From Siphonodentalium dalli (taxonomy: Eukaryota > Mollusca > Scaphopoda > Gadilida > Siphonodentaliidae): 64,000 nucleotides of DNA. Below are positions 36,291 through 48,059 of this stretch, in pieces (the first letter of the stretch is position 1; each line of letters begins with the position of its first letter). The position numbers and the translations under genes were made by a program. The notes below the pieces were generated by a model that was not told where the DNA came from, ran no database searches, and saw nothing but the letters and a program-made list of their open reading frames with translations. The stretch lies in the NCBI GenBank assembly GCA_032622095.1, contig CP136064.1:113386004-113450003 (forward strand), in the 5' to 3' direction.

Positions 36291-36373
36291 ACAGGTCCTT
36301 GGCATAATAGACCCCCCACCCCAAAGATACGTATATGTATTGGAGCGGGGCGTCTATTATGCCAGGGACCTGT
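36291..36373. repeat. 83-bp hairpin, best member of the 'AATAGACCCC' family
   Basis: ACAGGTCCTTGGCATAATAG, then ACCCCCCACCCC, pairs with GGGGCGTCTATTATGCCAGG, then GACCTGT, around an AT-rich centre. Related words occur at 23.3, 27.6, 37.5 and 38.77 kb. Confidence 0.85.
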
Positions 36374-36399
36374 GACTAGATTAATATTCCAACTAATAT

Positions 36400-38780
36400 T
36401 TAATGAAAACATGTTTATCTTAGACCAACAATAGAATAATATCTAAATTATGGTTAAATTTTCTAACTGAATTCACCATCAGTTGGCCAAAAATAAAGCA
36501 TAAGGGGTGTCAGGTTGAACATTCTAAACAGTTGGAAATCTTGAGGCACCAGTTGGGAAATTCCCAGTTAACTCCATGTGAAATATTTTCGCCAAATATT
36601 GAAACAGTTTGATGTAAATTTGCTTTCAGGATTCATTGGTGTGACTTTGAATGAGGCCCTCATACATCATATGTGATTCAGTGTAAATTATTTACACTTC
36701 AAAGCAGATGCATCATATTCCTGCTGAAGCACTAAAGATTTGCACTGAAGCACAAACAGAAATTGACAAGCATTGATTCTCCTGCAACTTGAATGGACTC
36801 AGGCTATGGAGAGATCATAGTGATCAATTTTATTGGTCAACCCTTGTGGAATCATTGAAGTTCATCTTCACTACAGACATTCAAAATGTCTTCAAACAGC
36901 CACGTACCATAAGGCTTTTGCGGCAAAATGTCAGTCACTAACTCTGTTAGGCCAATAAAAATAAATAATAATAAAATAATTGATGGGTTACATGCCAAAA
37001 AATAGGGATGGTAGGACGGCTATTTAAATTGTGTTTTATCAATATTTAGGAAACAATTGAGTTCTAGGGATTCCAAATATGATGAAATTCTCAAAACAAG
37101 GGAGCAAACACATGCATGTATGTGTAAAGTATGAGAAGAAAAACATTTGTATTTGTCACTACATTTCACTCATGAAAATATTAGGGCATCAGTTAAAAAT
37201 GTTTATGAATGGGTGTTAATCTTAGGTAGGTGTTGGGTAACTGGAAACACACTTGTGGTCTGTTTTTCACAGGTGTATCGCAATATAACCCCATCACCCC
37301 CCCCCCCCCCCACTACTATGTAGGCCTATCTTTTGGGGTGGACATCTGTGCACCTCGCATTAAATCGGGGAAATTTGGCAATGGTTACTGTGAAATTGTT
37401 ATGGTCACAGCTGCATATCACAATTATGACAACAGCCTCCAACCCCTGAATACATATTATATTATAGCTTAATTATGTCTTGCTAGGGGGTAGGCTATTA
37501 TGCCAGACACATGTGGTCACAACAGGTGCCTGGAATAATAGACCCCCCTCTTCATGCACCCAAATTCTTTAGGTGGGTATCTATTGTGCCCGGTTGGTGC
37601 CAATGGATGGTATTGGTGGACACAAGTTTAATAATTTAATTTATCCCAAATATTTAAATTTGTAAACACAAGTTATTATGCTTGATTAATTTGTTTGATT
37701 GTGCTGTATGGACAAACACAAACAATTAAACTATCAAAGAGTGCCACAGTGCTATATGTAACCATGTGTGGGTCCCTCATAAATACATAAATACACTCTT
37801 TGCCTCAGATAGTGTCAGTGGGACAGTAGTAGATACGGAATACTGTTCAGAATGTAAAAAAAAAACAGCTTAGTTTTAAGTTAGTATTCAGTTTCAAACG
37901 TTCAATGTGCTATTTCAATGTCTGTCCGACTTATTCTCATTTTAAAAAAATATATGTGATAACTAACCATGTAACCAATTTCATATTTTACTTTTTTTTT
38001 GTTTGTAGTGAGACGTAAATTTTATTTTATCAAATTTAAATTCCCCGGGATTTCTAAGAAAGTGTGAGCGGCCATGAACTATAGCTGATGCCATTACATC
38101 TATTTATTTTATTCAGTCCTTCGTTGTTTTATGGTCTATAACTTTTATTCTGACTATATTAATTGCTTTTCACCAAAATATGTTGATATATATTTTTGTA
38201 GACAAAACCATACTTTTTTCCTTATTATTTTAATATTTCATTACAAGCCAATCAGGAGGCGAGAATAATTTGGTGCGTATCCAAAGTCAAGGTGGCCAAA
38301 ATGGAAGACAAAATAGATTTCTCGCTTTCGTTAAATTTTTTTAACCGAAAAGCTCGATAATGAGTACAGGACAAGTCAGTCTTTTATGGGTTGAAATAAA
38401 TAGCTACTTACCCAAAATTTATCCAATGCAAGTTTTGATGAATGACACGGACGAAAAACGACTGTTCCCTCTTCGTGTCTGTAGCGATCTCGAAGAAAAT
38501 TTCAGCGGCGGTGTACCCAGTAAATGTCCGACCAGAACATTTGACCGGATTTTTTTTTGGCGACGGCTGTAACTTTTGATACAATGAACCGATCGAGTCG
38601 GGTGATATATCAAAATGAAGCGTATCCCTTCTGTTACAAACTAAGGTTATAGTTTGAATAAAATAAAATAAATGTTTTAGCCACAGTTTGATGAATGAGA
38701 GGTGCTGGAATTTGGGTCTTCTCGGAGATGTTTACCTTGTCTTATATATATTTCTTTGGGTGTTTGGGGTCTATTGTGCC
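36400..38780. other. AT-rich DNA with hairpin-family remnants
   Basis: About 37485-37605 holds a looser member of the hairpin family (GGCTATTATGCCAGACACAT ... GGTGCCTGGAATAATAGACC), and 38768 carries GGGGTCTATTGTGCCAGGGA. There is a poly-C run at 37302-37313. A 70-codon frame at 38360-38572 has no known domain. No gene can be supported. Confidence 0.5.
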
Positions 38781-38788
38781 AGGGACCA

Positions 38789-39777
38789 GTGCGATCACTG
38801 CATGATGATAAGCCGCCGATGACGTCAAATTGAAATCAATCGCTCATGCGAACAGCGTCCTGGCGACAGAATGAGATCTGAAACTATGCGTGTGTGACTC
38901 TTAAGGTCGAATTCTGAGTCCCATCACTTATTCTATTTGAATGGTGGTTCGTCAATTATAGTACCGCGTTGTCACTGTTGCCAGCGGCTATACAAATGAA
39001 CACTCGATGATGGGGGAGGGGGTCTGAAAACAAACGTTCATACACAGGGTTGAACATAAAAATCCCTCCCAACCATGGGTCTACCATCCTCCCTAAATGC
39101 AAATCTATTTGTTTTTCCTCCAACAAATTGGGGTCTCATCCCCTCTTTCCACATAATTTTTACTGGATATCATATGTTTCAGTACAACTGTTTTAAATGA
39201 GCTTTATTCAGAAAGACGATTTTTTTCAGACCTAGCTAACTATAAAGTAAAATTTTGAAAGATCTAATTCAACCACTTGAATCGTACAATTTTGATAATC
39301 TTGAGTGATAATAACAATTATATACATAAAACTCCTGTAATCTGGGTTGTGATCGTACTATATAGTGTTATATACGTTTCAAGCTGGAATAAAATATGCA
39401 TATTTATGCCCAACTACATGGAATTGAACCCTCTCTTTCTAATTATAATTAGCTAGATATAAATTGTGTCCTCAAAACTTATGTCATTTTGATGGCATGG
39501 CTCGTTATACTCAACTTATACCTGAGTAAATCTAACGGAGGAAAATTAAAGTTAATGTACCAGCATATATATATGTCGTTACCCCCAACCGAAAGTACTT
39601 TATCATCCTCCAACCTACCCTAGCCCTGTGTATGAATGTGTTCGTCAGACCCCCACCCCTATTGGGGGAACTCTTAGCAGTGGGAGGAAGGAATGCAATC
39701 GAACACACATATAGAGCCGCTCGACCTTAAAAAACGCTGCGATTAATCGCACGCGCGTGTGCAATGAGAATAGACCC
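38789..39777. repeat. Right inverted arm, with a ~385-bp insertion
   Basis: Reverse complement of 17706-18298. Between GTTGTCACTGTT (about 38985) and CAAGCTGGAATAAAAT (about 39380) it holds extra sequence absent from the left arm. That insert contains a diverged piece of the arm itself (GGGGGTCTGAAAACAAACGT, then TCATACACAGGGTT, then CTACCATCCTCC), so a related shorter element probably inserted here. Confidence 0.85.
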
Positions 39778-39780
39778 TTA

Positions 39781-40375
39781 TAGCGGAGTTTTATTTATAA
39801 ATTATTATATATAAATTAGGTTCTTCCAACTAATTTACCAGGAATGCATGCTATTTCCAGCTTCTAAAGTTTGACAAAAGTTTGGCTGCGACACCAAATG
39901 AGAATTTTGAGGAAACCCGACGATCCAACACCACACCACGTTCACAGCATGATTTAAATATAAGACATGAACTTGACAATTTCAGCCGTTACCGTACATT
40001 GACAATAGTCCCGAACAGGTGAGTGGCGACATGGAAGAAACATGCAGGGACGTGACCAGAGGGGTTTTGTTTGGGTCGGGGTGTTCAACATATTACTTCC
40101 ATTTGCACCCCACTAAATTCACAACTCCAGAGACAACTGAATATCTCATATGTAAGCTTGCATTATTCTTATTGATACATGTATATACCTCATTAGTTTT
40201 CAACAGATCAAAACCAGTTAAAAATTACGAACCTAACGCAATAACCCAGATATGGGGAGGGGGTTGGGATGTCTTGAACTAAATGTAATTTCAGTCAAAT
40301 AGTTTTACTCTGATTTGAACAATATATAGTTGGTTCTTGATCTGAAAACACAATATTTTGCACTGTACATTGATT
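39781..40375. other. No feature recognised
   Basis: Contains one 87-codon frame (40019-40282) without a recognisable domain, and a GACCAGAGGGGTTTTGTTTG stretch. Nothing else is visible. Confidence 0.4.
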
Positions 40376-40377
40376 GG

Positions 40378-40428
40378 AAGGGACCCCGGTGGTCCCGTCG
40401 GTAGAGCGCTCAGTGCATTATATATATA
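40378..40428 (+). repeat. tRNA-like head, possible SINE fragment
   Basis: GGGACCCCGGTGGTCCCGTC, then GGTAGAGCGCTCAGTGC, resembles the 5' half of a tRNA with an A-box-like TGGTCCCGTCGGTAGAGCG. No B-box follows; the sequence runs into TATATATAATCC and the 3' end of a LINE on the other strand. It could be a truncated tRNA-derived SINE. Confidence 0.3.
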
Positions 40429-40429
40429 A

Positions 40430-41700
40430 TCCTTTATTTCCTCCATGTAATGGAGAGCTTAGAATAAATGTATACAAATAACGATACAAATGAACAATAA
40501 CACAAGAAAGAATACATCATGTGAGTATGTACAGTAAGTCACTCAGAGAAGGACATTCATGATAATTATATCTACGGTTTTAATTTTATCAATTATGCAA
40601 TAATATATTGTGAGAATTCAGGCACAAGTGTATAAACGATGTACCTGTTTAGCACGAGAGTATGGGGTTTCGGAATATTGGGATAAGATGCAATAAGATG
40701 CTATATTGACAAAACTAAATCGATGATACGCACCATAATATATTGTAGTTGGGATACTCGGACGGGTGCATGCATTATTTGCACTACATTGCTATAATAC
40801 AATCATGGAATAATAGGTATGATATCATCAGATGCCCGGAGCAGCTCGTGATAATCGTTCCACATGCGGAGCGTACTCCTTGTTATAAATATAATAAATT
40901 TGTTAATATCTGTTATTTTTTCCCGAACATGTGGTGGGATGCATGACAGAAGTATCATCATCTGTTCGTAGGTGGTGAGCTTGTCGATTTCTATGAAGCA
41001 AGGGATGTCAAAACGTTCAAGAAGTGTGAACCACATGTCGTTCCTTGCCGCAGATATTTCTGGACAGACAATGATGCTGTGTTCAAATTTGTTGCTGTAT
41101 TGTTTATTACAGAGCAAACACTTTCCGTTTTCGGGAATCACGGATTTTGCTAAGAGCTTCGCTATTTCAAGGAATTGAACTTTGTATTGTGGATAAGCTC
41201 TACATGTGAACCATAACGGCGAAACAGCCAGTGAGCTGTAGCTATCTGAAAAGTGTTGAAGTGAACTTTCTCTATGAAGACGCGCTTTCCATGCCGCTTC
41301 CTGGAAGTGTGATACTCCCTGGCAGACTAGCTGCTTCCATGCTTCCTTCGATGGGAAATTCTCGTTTTCAACGAAGGCAATTAAATGTGATTTGAGATTG
41401 TATTTCTCTAAGATTAAAATTATATCTGATATAAATGAATGCTCGCTTAAAGCGTCCCCTCTGATGGCGGTGTCTAAACGACACATGAAAATTTCTTTTG
41501 AAGATTTGATCAGGGATGTTCTACAAAGACTTCCGAGTAGTACGAGTTTGCGTTTGTCAATGAGGGCCGTAATGGGGAATGTGCCTAGGAGGCCCAGTAC
41601 AACATCAGTTGCAACACCAGACCCCCAAACATGTGTGAAAATGGGGACTGAACATGACTTGTGGTTGAATATTATGCTTTTTGATCAACAAGGTGCCAAT
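40430..41700 (-). mobile_element. CR1/jockey-type LINE, 3' end, truncated
   Basis: The minus-strand frame ending at 40803 stays open upstream to about 41650, beyond the first ATG at 41486. It encodes the C-terminal part of LINE ORF2, after the reverse transcriptase. A segment starting HVWGSGVATDVVLGLLG is followed by a Cys/His knuckle (CLLCNKQYSNKFEHSIIVCP) about 70 residues before the stop, a usual feature of this class. The 3' UTR runs to a short TATATA tract at about 40425. The reverse transcriptase core is absent, so this is a 5'-truncated copy, as left by incomplete target-primed reverse transcription. Confidence 0.7.
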
Positions 41701-41719
41701 CTATATATAGCTATATAGC

Positions 41720-42840
41720 AATTGTTGTATGCATAACTGTACTTCCCTATCCTTGGTTACGCTTGTATTTTCGATCTACCCCTTCCTAAATTATATCTTG
41801 CATTAATTGCCCATAAACCTTATGACAAAAAAATGCCAATAGCACTTATGAGAAAATTATAATCTCTTCCAAGTGATTTATGTCGACCTATATACGGATA
41901 TAACATATACACACCAACCTATATAACATATCACCAATTGATGTTATTCTGTCGAATCAATCTACTGCGAAAATACACCGGCTAACTATAATTCCAGTCT
42001 GTAGACGTTTAACCAACCTAGTATGCTGTCATGCACCTCTCGTGTTATCTAAATTCGTCGTGCCCGCGTGATGACCTCACATGTACTTGTGACCCCATTA
42101 CCTGATACACGGACCGCCACGAGTATTTTGTGTTCGACCCATTGTATGTAACCCGTACAATCACGAACCGCTCACACGAGATACGTCGACAGCTGTGACC
42201 TGTCGCCGTACGTCCACTGAACTGTGGAGCCTGATCACTGACCGCATTTCTGTTGGACGTAAACAAGCACGAATGCACCGTCTTTTATTCATAACAAATG
42301 GTAGTTTGCCGCATTCTGGACAATCATCTTTTGATTCGACACATGGTAATATACTTAAGCGCTTTACTTATTATTCCAATATTTATTATGTACCGGTAAA
42401 CTTCCAAACACGATCACTCTCGTCAGCATAGTGGTATTCACAAACACGTGTGCCGTGATCGTCGGTCCGTCTGTCTGTGCATCTCAAATCAAATACCGGA
42501 TATGTCATAACGTACGCCTTCAGGTCCACGAGTCTCCTCTTCCGTCTGTCCGCTCGTCTGTTCGTGTTGTTTTCCATATATACCATACTGTTGCGTATTT
42601 TATATTTGTAGATTGCTCAGTGCGAATATTTAGGCAGTCGACCATCGAACAATCATCTCTTTAAAACGCCTCTTTCTATATATGTCAAATTATATTTTTG
42701 TTTTGTTTTACACAATTAACCCGTATAGTCATGTTGATATAGAAACTCCCATCGGTGTTTATTCCCTTTATGGTCGCTATGTCGCGATGCTTGGGCCCCA
42801 TAACGTAGAGAACTAATATATTAATATATTGATATTGACC
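41720..42840. other. No gene recognised
   Basis: GC content rises near 42040-42560 and a few 66-78-codon frames overlap on both strands, with no known domain. A short inverted repeat (TAATATATTAATATATTGATA) lies near 42815. Confidence 0.4.
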
Positions 42841-43108
42841 CATCAACTACATGCGAGCAACAGCTCGTAAGTAATGATTCCCCCTATCCCAGGATCACTA
42901 ATAGAGTTATATTTCATTTGTCTTTTCCTTCTCGTTTCTTCTGCTATCTTTCCAATCTCTCCCTCAACTGCACATGACCAAGATAAACTGTGTATCTCAC
43001 GCCAACATCTTAAACATCCTGATCCAACATTTGTTCAGTGTGTAAATCATATCTGCCAACCGCCGAGCTATTTATATGTTTTGAAATTCATACAATATAT
43101 ATGGGACA

Positions 43109-44554
43109 ATGGTTGATATAATACAATATCGTGCTCGGATTGGCAGCTTTCTGTCGAGAGCGTCTCGACCACCTAGGGGAAAACGCTTTGACCAGAATAC
43201 GTCTGAAACTATCATCATTTACCTTTTCTTACGTTCAAGAAAATTGCCAGAGATTCAAATTGTAAGTCTGTTACTTTTGATATCATTTAATACAAACAAT
43301 TTTGGAAATCATCCGCGAAAATAAGGCCCCTTGGCAAGTTAGTACAAATCAACATGTTATAATACACACACACAAGGCAAAATTATTATGTTACTTAACT
43401 GCAACTTCCATTATATTCTTATTACTAATGTTAAGCGGCGATATCGAACTGAACCCGGGTCCGCCAACAAAGATGCGATGCAAAGACACTGTTCCATGTT
43501 ACTTCTGAACACCCAGAGCATCAAAAATAAAATGACAATTCTAAATGCTGAGTCTGCTAATTTCGATATTTGCTTTTTCACTGAAACATGGCTTAAAAAT
43601 TCCGAAGTTTTACTTCACGGTTTTCACGACCCAATTAGAAATGAGAGGAATACCGAAACATCCGGTGGTGGTGTGAGTATTTATATTCGCGACTGTATTC
43701 CTTATAAATTCCGTAATGATCTGATATTTCCAGGCCTTGAGTCCGTATGGGTCGAAATCAAAGTGTGTCGTCTATTTGCTGATGATACATCAATATATTT
43801 ATGTGTCGAGAACCCTGTTTTAGCAGCTGAAATAATTAATAGAGACATTGCCACTATTGTCGATTGGTCAAAAAAATGGCTTGTAAAATTTAATCCCCTC
43901 AAAACTGAAGCTTTAATGATATCAAAGAAATCTGCAAATATAGTTCACCCACCCCTAATCATGGCTGATTCTCACGTAACTGAAGTAGAAAATCACAAAC
44001 ATCTTGGTCTCACTTTTGACAACATCGGTTCATGGGAAACTCACATAAGTAACATAACCGATAGGGCATGGAAAAAGGTAAATATGATTAGGAAGCACAA
44101 ATTCAGACTCAGCAGAAAGACCCTTGAAAATATATATCTTGCTTTTCTTAGACCCACTCTTGAATATGCATCACCAGTATGGGATAACATACCAAAATAT
44201 ATGAGCGATTATATCGAAGATATTCAGTATGAAATGGCACGAATTGTCACTGGGGTCACGAGAAGTACCAGCGATCGCAACTTACTATTAGAAGCCGGCT
44301 GGGAAACAATTGCCTCGCGCAGAACAAAACAGAAAATGATACAATTTTTCAAAATGACTAGTAACCAAGCTCCGTCTTATCTATCAAACATGATTCCTCC
44401 CGATTCCACTTCATCTGGTTACAATTTTAGGCATGTTAGTATCCACCCGCCTGGCAGCAACAGAGACATTTATATGAATACTTGTCTGCCTTCGGCCACA
44501 CAAGCATGGAATAGTTTATCGAATTCAATAAAATCGTCAAACACACTCGAATAA
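43109..44554 (+). pseudogene. LINE ORF2: leader-2A, endonuclease start fused to RT end
   Basis: Frame 43109-43324 gives a basic leader with YRARIGSFLSRASRPPRGKR. A shifted frame gives a hydrophobic stretch and the 2A motif. A third frame, 43388-44554, begins the endonuclease (LLLNTQSIKNKMTILN; TETWLKNSEVLLHGF; SGGGVSIYIRDCIPYKF). At VEIKVC it jumps in frame to the RT catalytic motif FADDTSIY (the two Asp residues bind metal). The RT thumb and a tail with LAFLRPTLEYASPVWD follow. Frameshifts at about 43310 and 43480 and the internal deletion make it inactive. Yet the fusion stays open for 388 codons, so the deletion point is a multiple of three or was selected by chance. Confidence 0.75.
43413..43463 (+). 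other. 2A ribosome-skipping peptide
   Basis: The translation ends LLLMLSGDIELNPGP, matching the D-x-E-x-N-P-G-P consensus exactly (D codon at 43440, final P at 43463, followed by another P). Published work describes 2A motifs at the start of ORF2 in CR1-like LINEs of sea urchin, amphioxus and molluscs. A hydrophobic, signal-like run precedes it. Confidence 0.85.
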
Positions 44555-44689
44555 TTTAAGCGTAAACTAAACATTAACCGTGCGAAAATTGCAAATTGTT
44601 ATCTTCAGTGTTATTCCAGGTAAGCCCAAATATATCTTACTCGTATTAGTCCAGTGCATTTATGAGAAAATAGGGCTGAACCTCAAAAT

Positions 44690-45330
44690 AATTGCAACAC
44701 AAAAGATTTTGTTTTATTTTGGTTGAGAGCATCATAGAGTATACTCAGCTAAAATCAACAAAAATCTGAACATGCGAAATGGCCTTTTTGAGGCAAAAAG
44801 TGGCGAAAATGATGAAAAATTGGTGAAAAATGGAGATTAACATTTTTTGTTAATAACTCTTGATGTAAACATACAATTGTTATATTTTCACAATCATAAA
44901 CTGTGATACAGTTGTATCCAAGATTTTGTATCATTTTATTCTATAAATATTGATTAAATTTTCGAAATTTGGGTCAAAAATTTGCCAAAATTCAGTGAAA
45001 ACTGGAAGTCTACAATAACTCTTGATGCAGTTGTAAAATTGTCATAACTGGGCTTGGAAATATTGTTATATAGTTATATCCACAATTGTGGGGTTTTTTC
45101 ATGTTGTTACTACAAGCAAATAATCAAAATATTTTAGGGTGAAAAGATGTAAAAATGACAAGAAATCAGAGAAAAATGGAATTTCACATTACATGTTTAT
45201 GCATTAGAAAATTGCCATAGTTGGACTTGGAGTCTTGGACTGTTGTCAGTCAGTTATATATGGGATTTTCCATCAATTTTGGAACAGGTTGTGGTATCAA
45301 TGACACTAAGTTGTCCATAGCTTGTGGCAA
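44690..45330. repeat. AT-rich degenerate tandem repeat
   Basis: Three diverged units of about 165 bases share TAACTCTTGATGTAAACATA / AATAACTCTTGATGCAGTTG, CATAACTGGGCTTGGAAATA / CATAGTTGGACTTGGAGTCT, and GAAAAATGG words. No coding potential. Confidence 0.55.
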
Positions 45331-46088
45331 AATAGTGAAAAAAGAGAAAAAATATAGAAATTCATTAAAAAAATATATAGAATTTTGAAAAATTGATAAG
45401 TCTGGATAGATCGTTCTGATTTTCAGTCTAGGCCTCCATTTCACTGTTGTCGAAAGGCTGTGTGTTCAAACAGTCAACACATTGGCATTCCCCACAATAC
45501 ATAGAACACATAATTCCATGTTTTCGGCATGTGCACCGCCCATCCTTAACCTGCCATTCCCAATCAGTTGGTTCCAAATTAAGCCCCTTCCAACACTGCA
45601 TCAATATGGACGCCAGGTAACAAATTTTGTAAACAGTTCTGAAATTCCTTGTTTAGTGCGCAATATGATATTTCGAAAAACGGGACTGTAGCAAGATTCA
45701 CGAGGATGGTTCACACTATTCCGATGTGATTGAAACGTGTCTGATAATTCGGCTCATGTGGATATTTTGATGATTCAAAGAGGATTATCTTTCATCTTTC
45801 GTAAGTTCGTCATTTCATGCATAACGTCGCAAGTCGAATTTTACCTGATGACATTCCTCTCACATATTAATGCTGAATAATCTACATTAACTCCTGTTGT
45901 GTTATGAACTGACAATTAAAAAAAAAAACATTTTGACCTTATGCGAAGAAAAACTGTGAAAATTTTCAAAATTGACCTTTGACCCCAGCTTACTCAATTA
46001 GCTGGGTTAAACGAGCCAATCACAATCGTCAGTTGTGTTTACGAGACATTCCACAGCTACAACAAGCTGAACAATCGCCATTTCGAGC
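45331..46088. other. Region 5' of the LINE ORF1
   Basis: Probably the 5' UTR of the LINE whose ORF1 begins at 46089. It holds only short frames and no recognisable motif apart from a poly-A tract at about 45919-45928. Confidence 0.4.
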
Positions 46089-46113
46089 ATGAACGAGAAT
46101 GACAAACGTGCGC

Positions 46114-46119
46114 GCGGGT
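46114..46119. other. Target-site duplication, left copy (GCGGGT)
   Basis: Directly abuts the first base of the palindrome. The same six bases lie at 54520-54525. Six bases is the usual duplication of Polintons/Mavericks. Confidence 0.9.
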
Positions 46120-46345
46120 AGAAGAATAGGGGGCTCGTTACTCTCACATCTAAAAATAGAATCTTTGGGGTCTAAAATTGTTTGTACTATAATATTCCCA
46201 AAATATCAAAAACCCAAAAAAAAAATTTCAAAACTTCAAAAATTTATTTTTTCCAAAAAATTTAAAAACTTCCAAATTATCAAAACCCTAAAATTTCCAA
46301 ACTTCCAAATTATCAAAACCCTCAAAATTATTTCTCTAAAAAAAG
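46120..46345. repeat. Terminal sequence, left end
   Basis: Begins AGAAGAATAGGGGGCTCGTT, followed by ATCTAAAAATAGAATCTTTG and a low-complexity tract of AAAACCTCAAAAATTTCC-like repeats. It has a perfect mirror at 54294-54519 (one mismatch) and a diverged same-strand copy at about 49970-50157. Confidence 0.85.
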
Positions 46346-47260
46346 GTTAAATAAAAAATTTATAACGAGTTTATCGGTTTCTGATAATCTCGATATTAAA
46401 AAATATCGAATGTTAAATTATTTGCGTGTAATATCTTTCGTTATTTTTTTGTTCAAATATTTTTCATGAATTTATTAATCGATGTTTAGAAATAGCTTTA
46501 TTGGACATTGTGACCAACGGTATGAATGCATACATTCCAGTGTTTAACGGACGCAGTTCATATAATTGTCATACCTGAAAATAGACACCATTACTTTTTA
46601 CATAAATAATAAAGAGCGTTTATTCTTTACTTATCTCTATATGAAGTTATTGAGTATATGACAGGCGTGTGTATTTTCGTCAATTATTGGAAGTATTGAA
46701 ATGTACTATGTTGAATTACTAACGGTCGAAAATGGTAAGGCGAAATTACAACCCTCCAGAATGAATTGTCATATTGAATGAATGATGATTTAATCTCAGC
46801 CATTTTTACATGGAACATGAGCGATGTACACTCAATCACACACGCCACATTGGTGTTAACAATGTGTCTTTCACACCTTTGCTTTACCAAATGAATTCTA
46901 TTATTTCCCCGGTCACAGCTATATGGTATTCAGAAAACAAATCGATTTAATGTCTGAACAAAACGAGTTAGTATCAATTAAGGTTGATAAACTGTGTCAT
47001 TCACGCGATAATTAGTTATCCATAAAACATGCATACATATTAAGTCAGGTCGTGAGACACTCAATTATACAAATTGCTTTGATCACATTGTTATAACAAC
47101 ATTACGTAATAACCCCTTATCACTCCAGTCACACTTACGATCATTTTGTATGCCGAAAACTCCAGGTAGCACCGATGATGTAACATTATATCACTGCTAT
47201 TGTACCAATGATAAATTCAGACATGTTCCATGTTTAGAAAATACATAATGTGCAGGTTAA

Positions 47261-47263
47261 GCC

Positions 47264-47305
<42 letters not shown>

Positions 47306-47371
47306 GTCACCAAGCGACATAACATCCTGCTTTCATGATCCAATGGCCAATGTCCATGAAGATTTTATTTC
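47261..47371 (+). pseudogene. ATPase gene fragment, reversed within the left arm
   Basis: GCCACAACAACAACAAC through CATGAAGATTTTATTT copies the polyGln tract and the codons just after it (for SDITSCF.DPMANVHEDF) from the ATPase gene, on the strand opposite to that arm's intact gene. About 110 bases with one or two changes. It suggests template switching or a foldback event inside the element. Confidence 0.85.
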
Positions 47372-47626
47372 CGATGCAAGTCATATTTCCGACTAACTCC
47401 TGAAAAGTTACCTATAATTCTGCTGTGGTTAAGCAGTCCATTATTTAGGGCATACCTGTATGTAGGCCTACCAGTGGATGAATAGTCTGCCGGAGAAGTA
47501 CTGTGTAGACAGGTCTTGTCGGTAAGAGAGTCAGCCGAGAAATGAAGGCTCGGCTATTAAAACATAGTAATGCGATAGCGAACATCAAACGAGTCTGCGC
47601 ACGCATATCTGTCAAAGGATACAATG

Positions 47627-47712
47627 GCAGTCATTGGTCAATTTATCCCCGGTGTCAGCTCAGTACAATAGCAGTCATTGGTCAATTTATCCCCGGTGTC
47701 AGCTCAGTACAC
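47627..47712. repeat. 44-bp direct duplication
   Basis: GCAGTCATTGGTCAATTTAT, then CCCCGGTGTCAGCTCAGTAC, occurs twice in tandem. The mirror arm has the same pair at about 52927-53012, so the duplication predates arm doubling or was copied by conversion. Confidence 0.9.
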
Positions 47713-48059
47713 AATCGACACGAAGCCGGAGGTCATAATTACTCTTACGAATGAAGAGCGTTGAACATATACGAAATTATTACACGAATGAACTGAAATT
47801 TATATTTCACATCTTACCAACAACAGATACAGACATGGTCATAGTGTTATATTATCTTACATGTACCCATGCTATGACATACTTAAAGGGGGATAATGCA
47901 CACACGGAGTGTGGAATGTTAAAGTGACACGAGGTAAGGGACGTTATGTAATATTGGTGTGTGAATATTAAAGGAGCATTCTCGCTATACAAACCCCCCT
48001 CCCCACTTATAGATATATAACGAAGACGAGAATAACATGTTGATGAAGTTTATTGAAAT

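Larger units (their letters stand above)
17706..39777. mobile_element. Candidate 22-kb composite element bounded by inverted arms
   Basis: The left arm (17706-18298) and right arm (38789-39777) are reverse complements over about 590 bases, apart from one insertion in the right arm. The outermost shared sequence is GGGTCTATT...AATAGACCC, with TTA immediately outside both ends (17703-17705 and 39778-39780). Between them lie PIF1-like helicase exons, a P-element/THAP9-type transposase pseudogene and a SAP-ending protein, plus younger MITEs. If real, it is far larger than usual for P-type elements. Two unrelated copies of one repeat in opposite orientation would look the same, and all genes inside are damaged. 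Confidence 0.45.
42845..44700 (+). mobile_element. CR1-type LINE with 2A motif, internally deleted
   Basis: Order on the plus strand: an N-terminal leader, a 2A peptide, the start of an AP-type endonuclease, then the C-terminal half of the reverse transcriptase and the tail. The middle (endonuclease C-terminal part, RT fingers and first palm motifs, probably about 2 kb) is missing. Flanking target duplication was not found. The 3' end is unclear; no poly(A) is seen before the AT-rich region at 44.7 kb. Confidence 0.75.
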
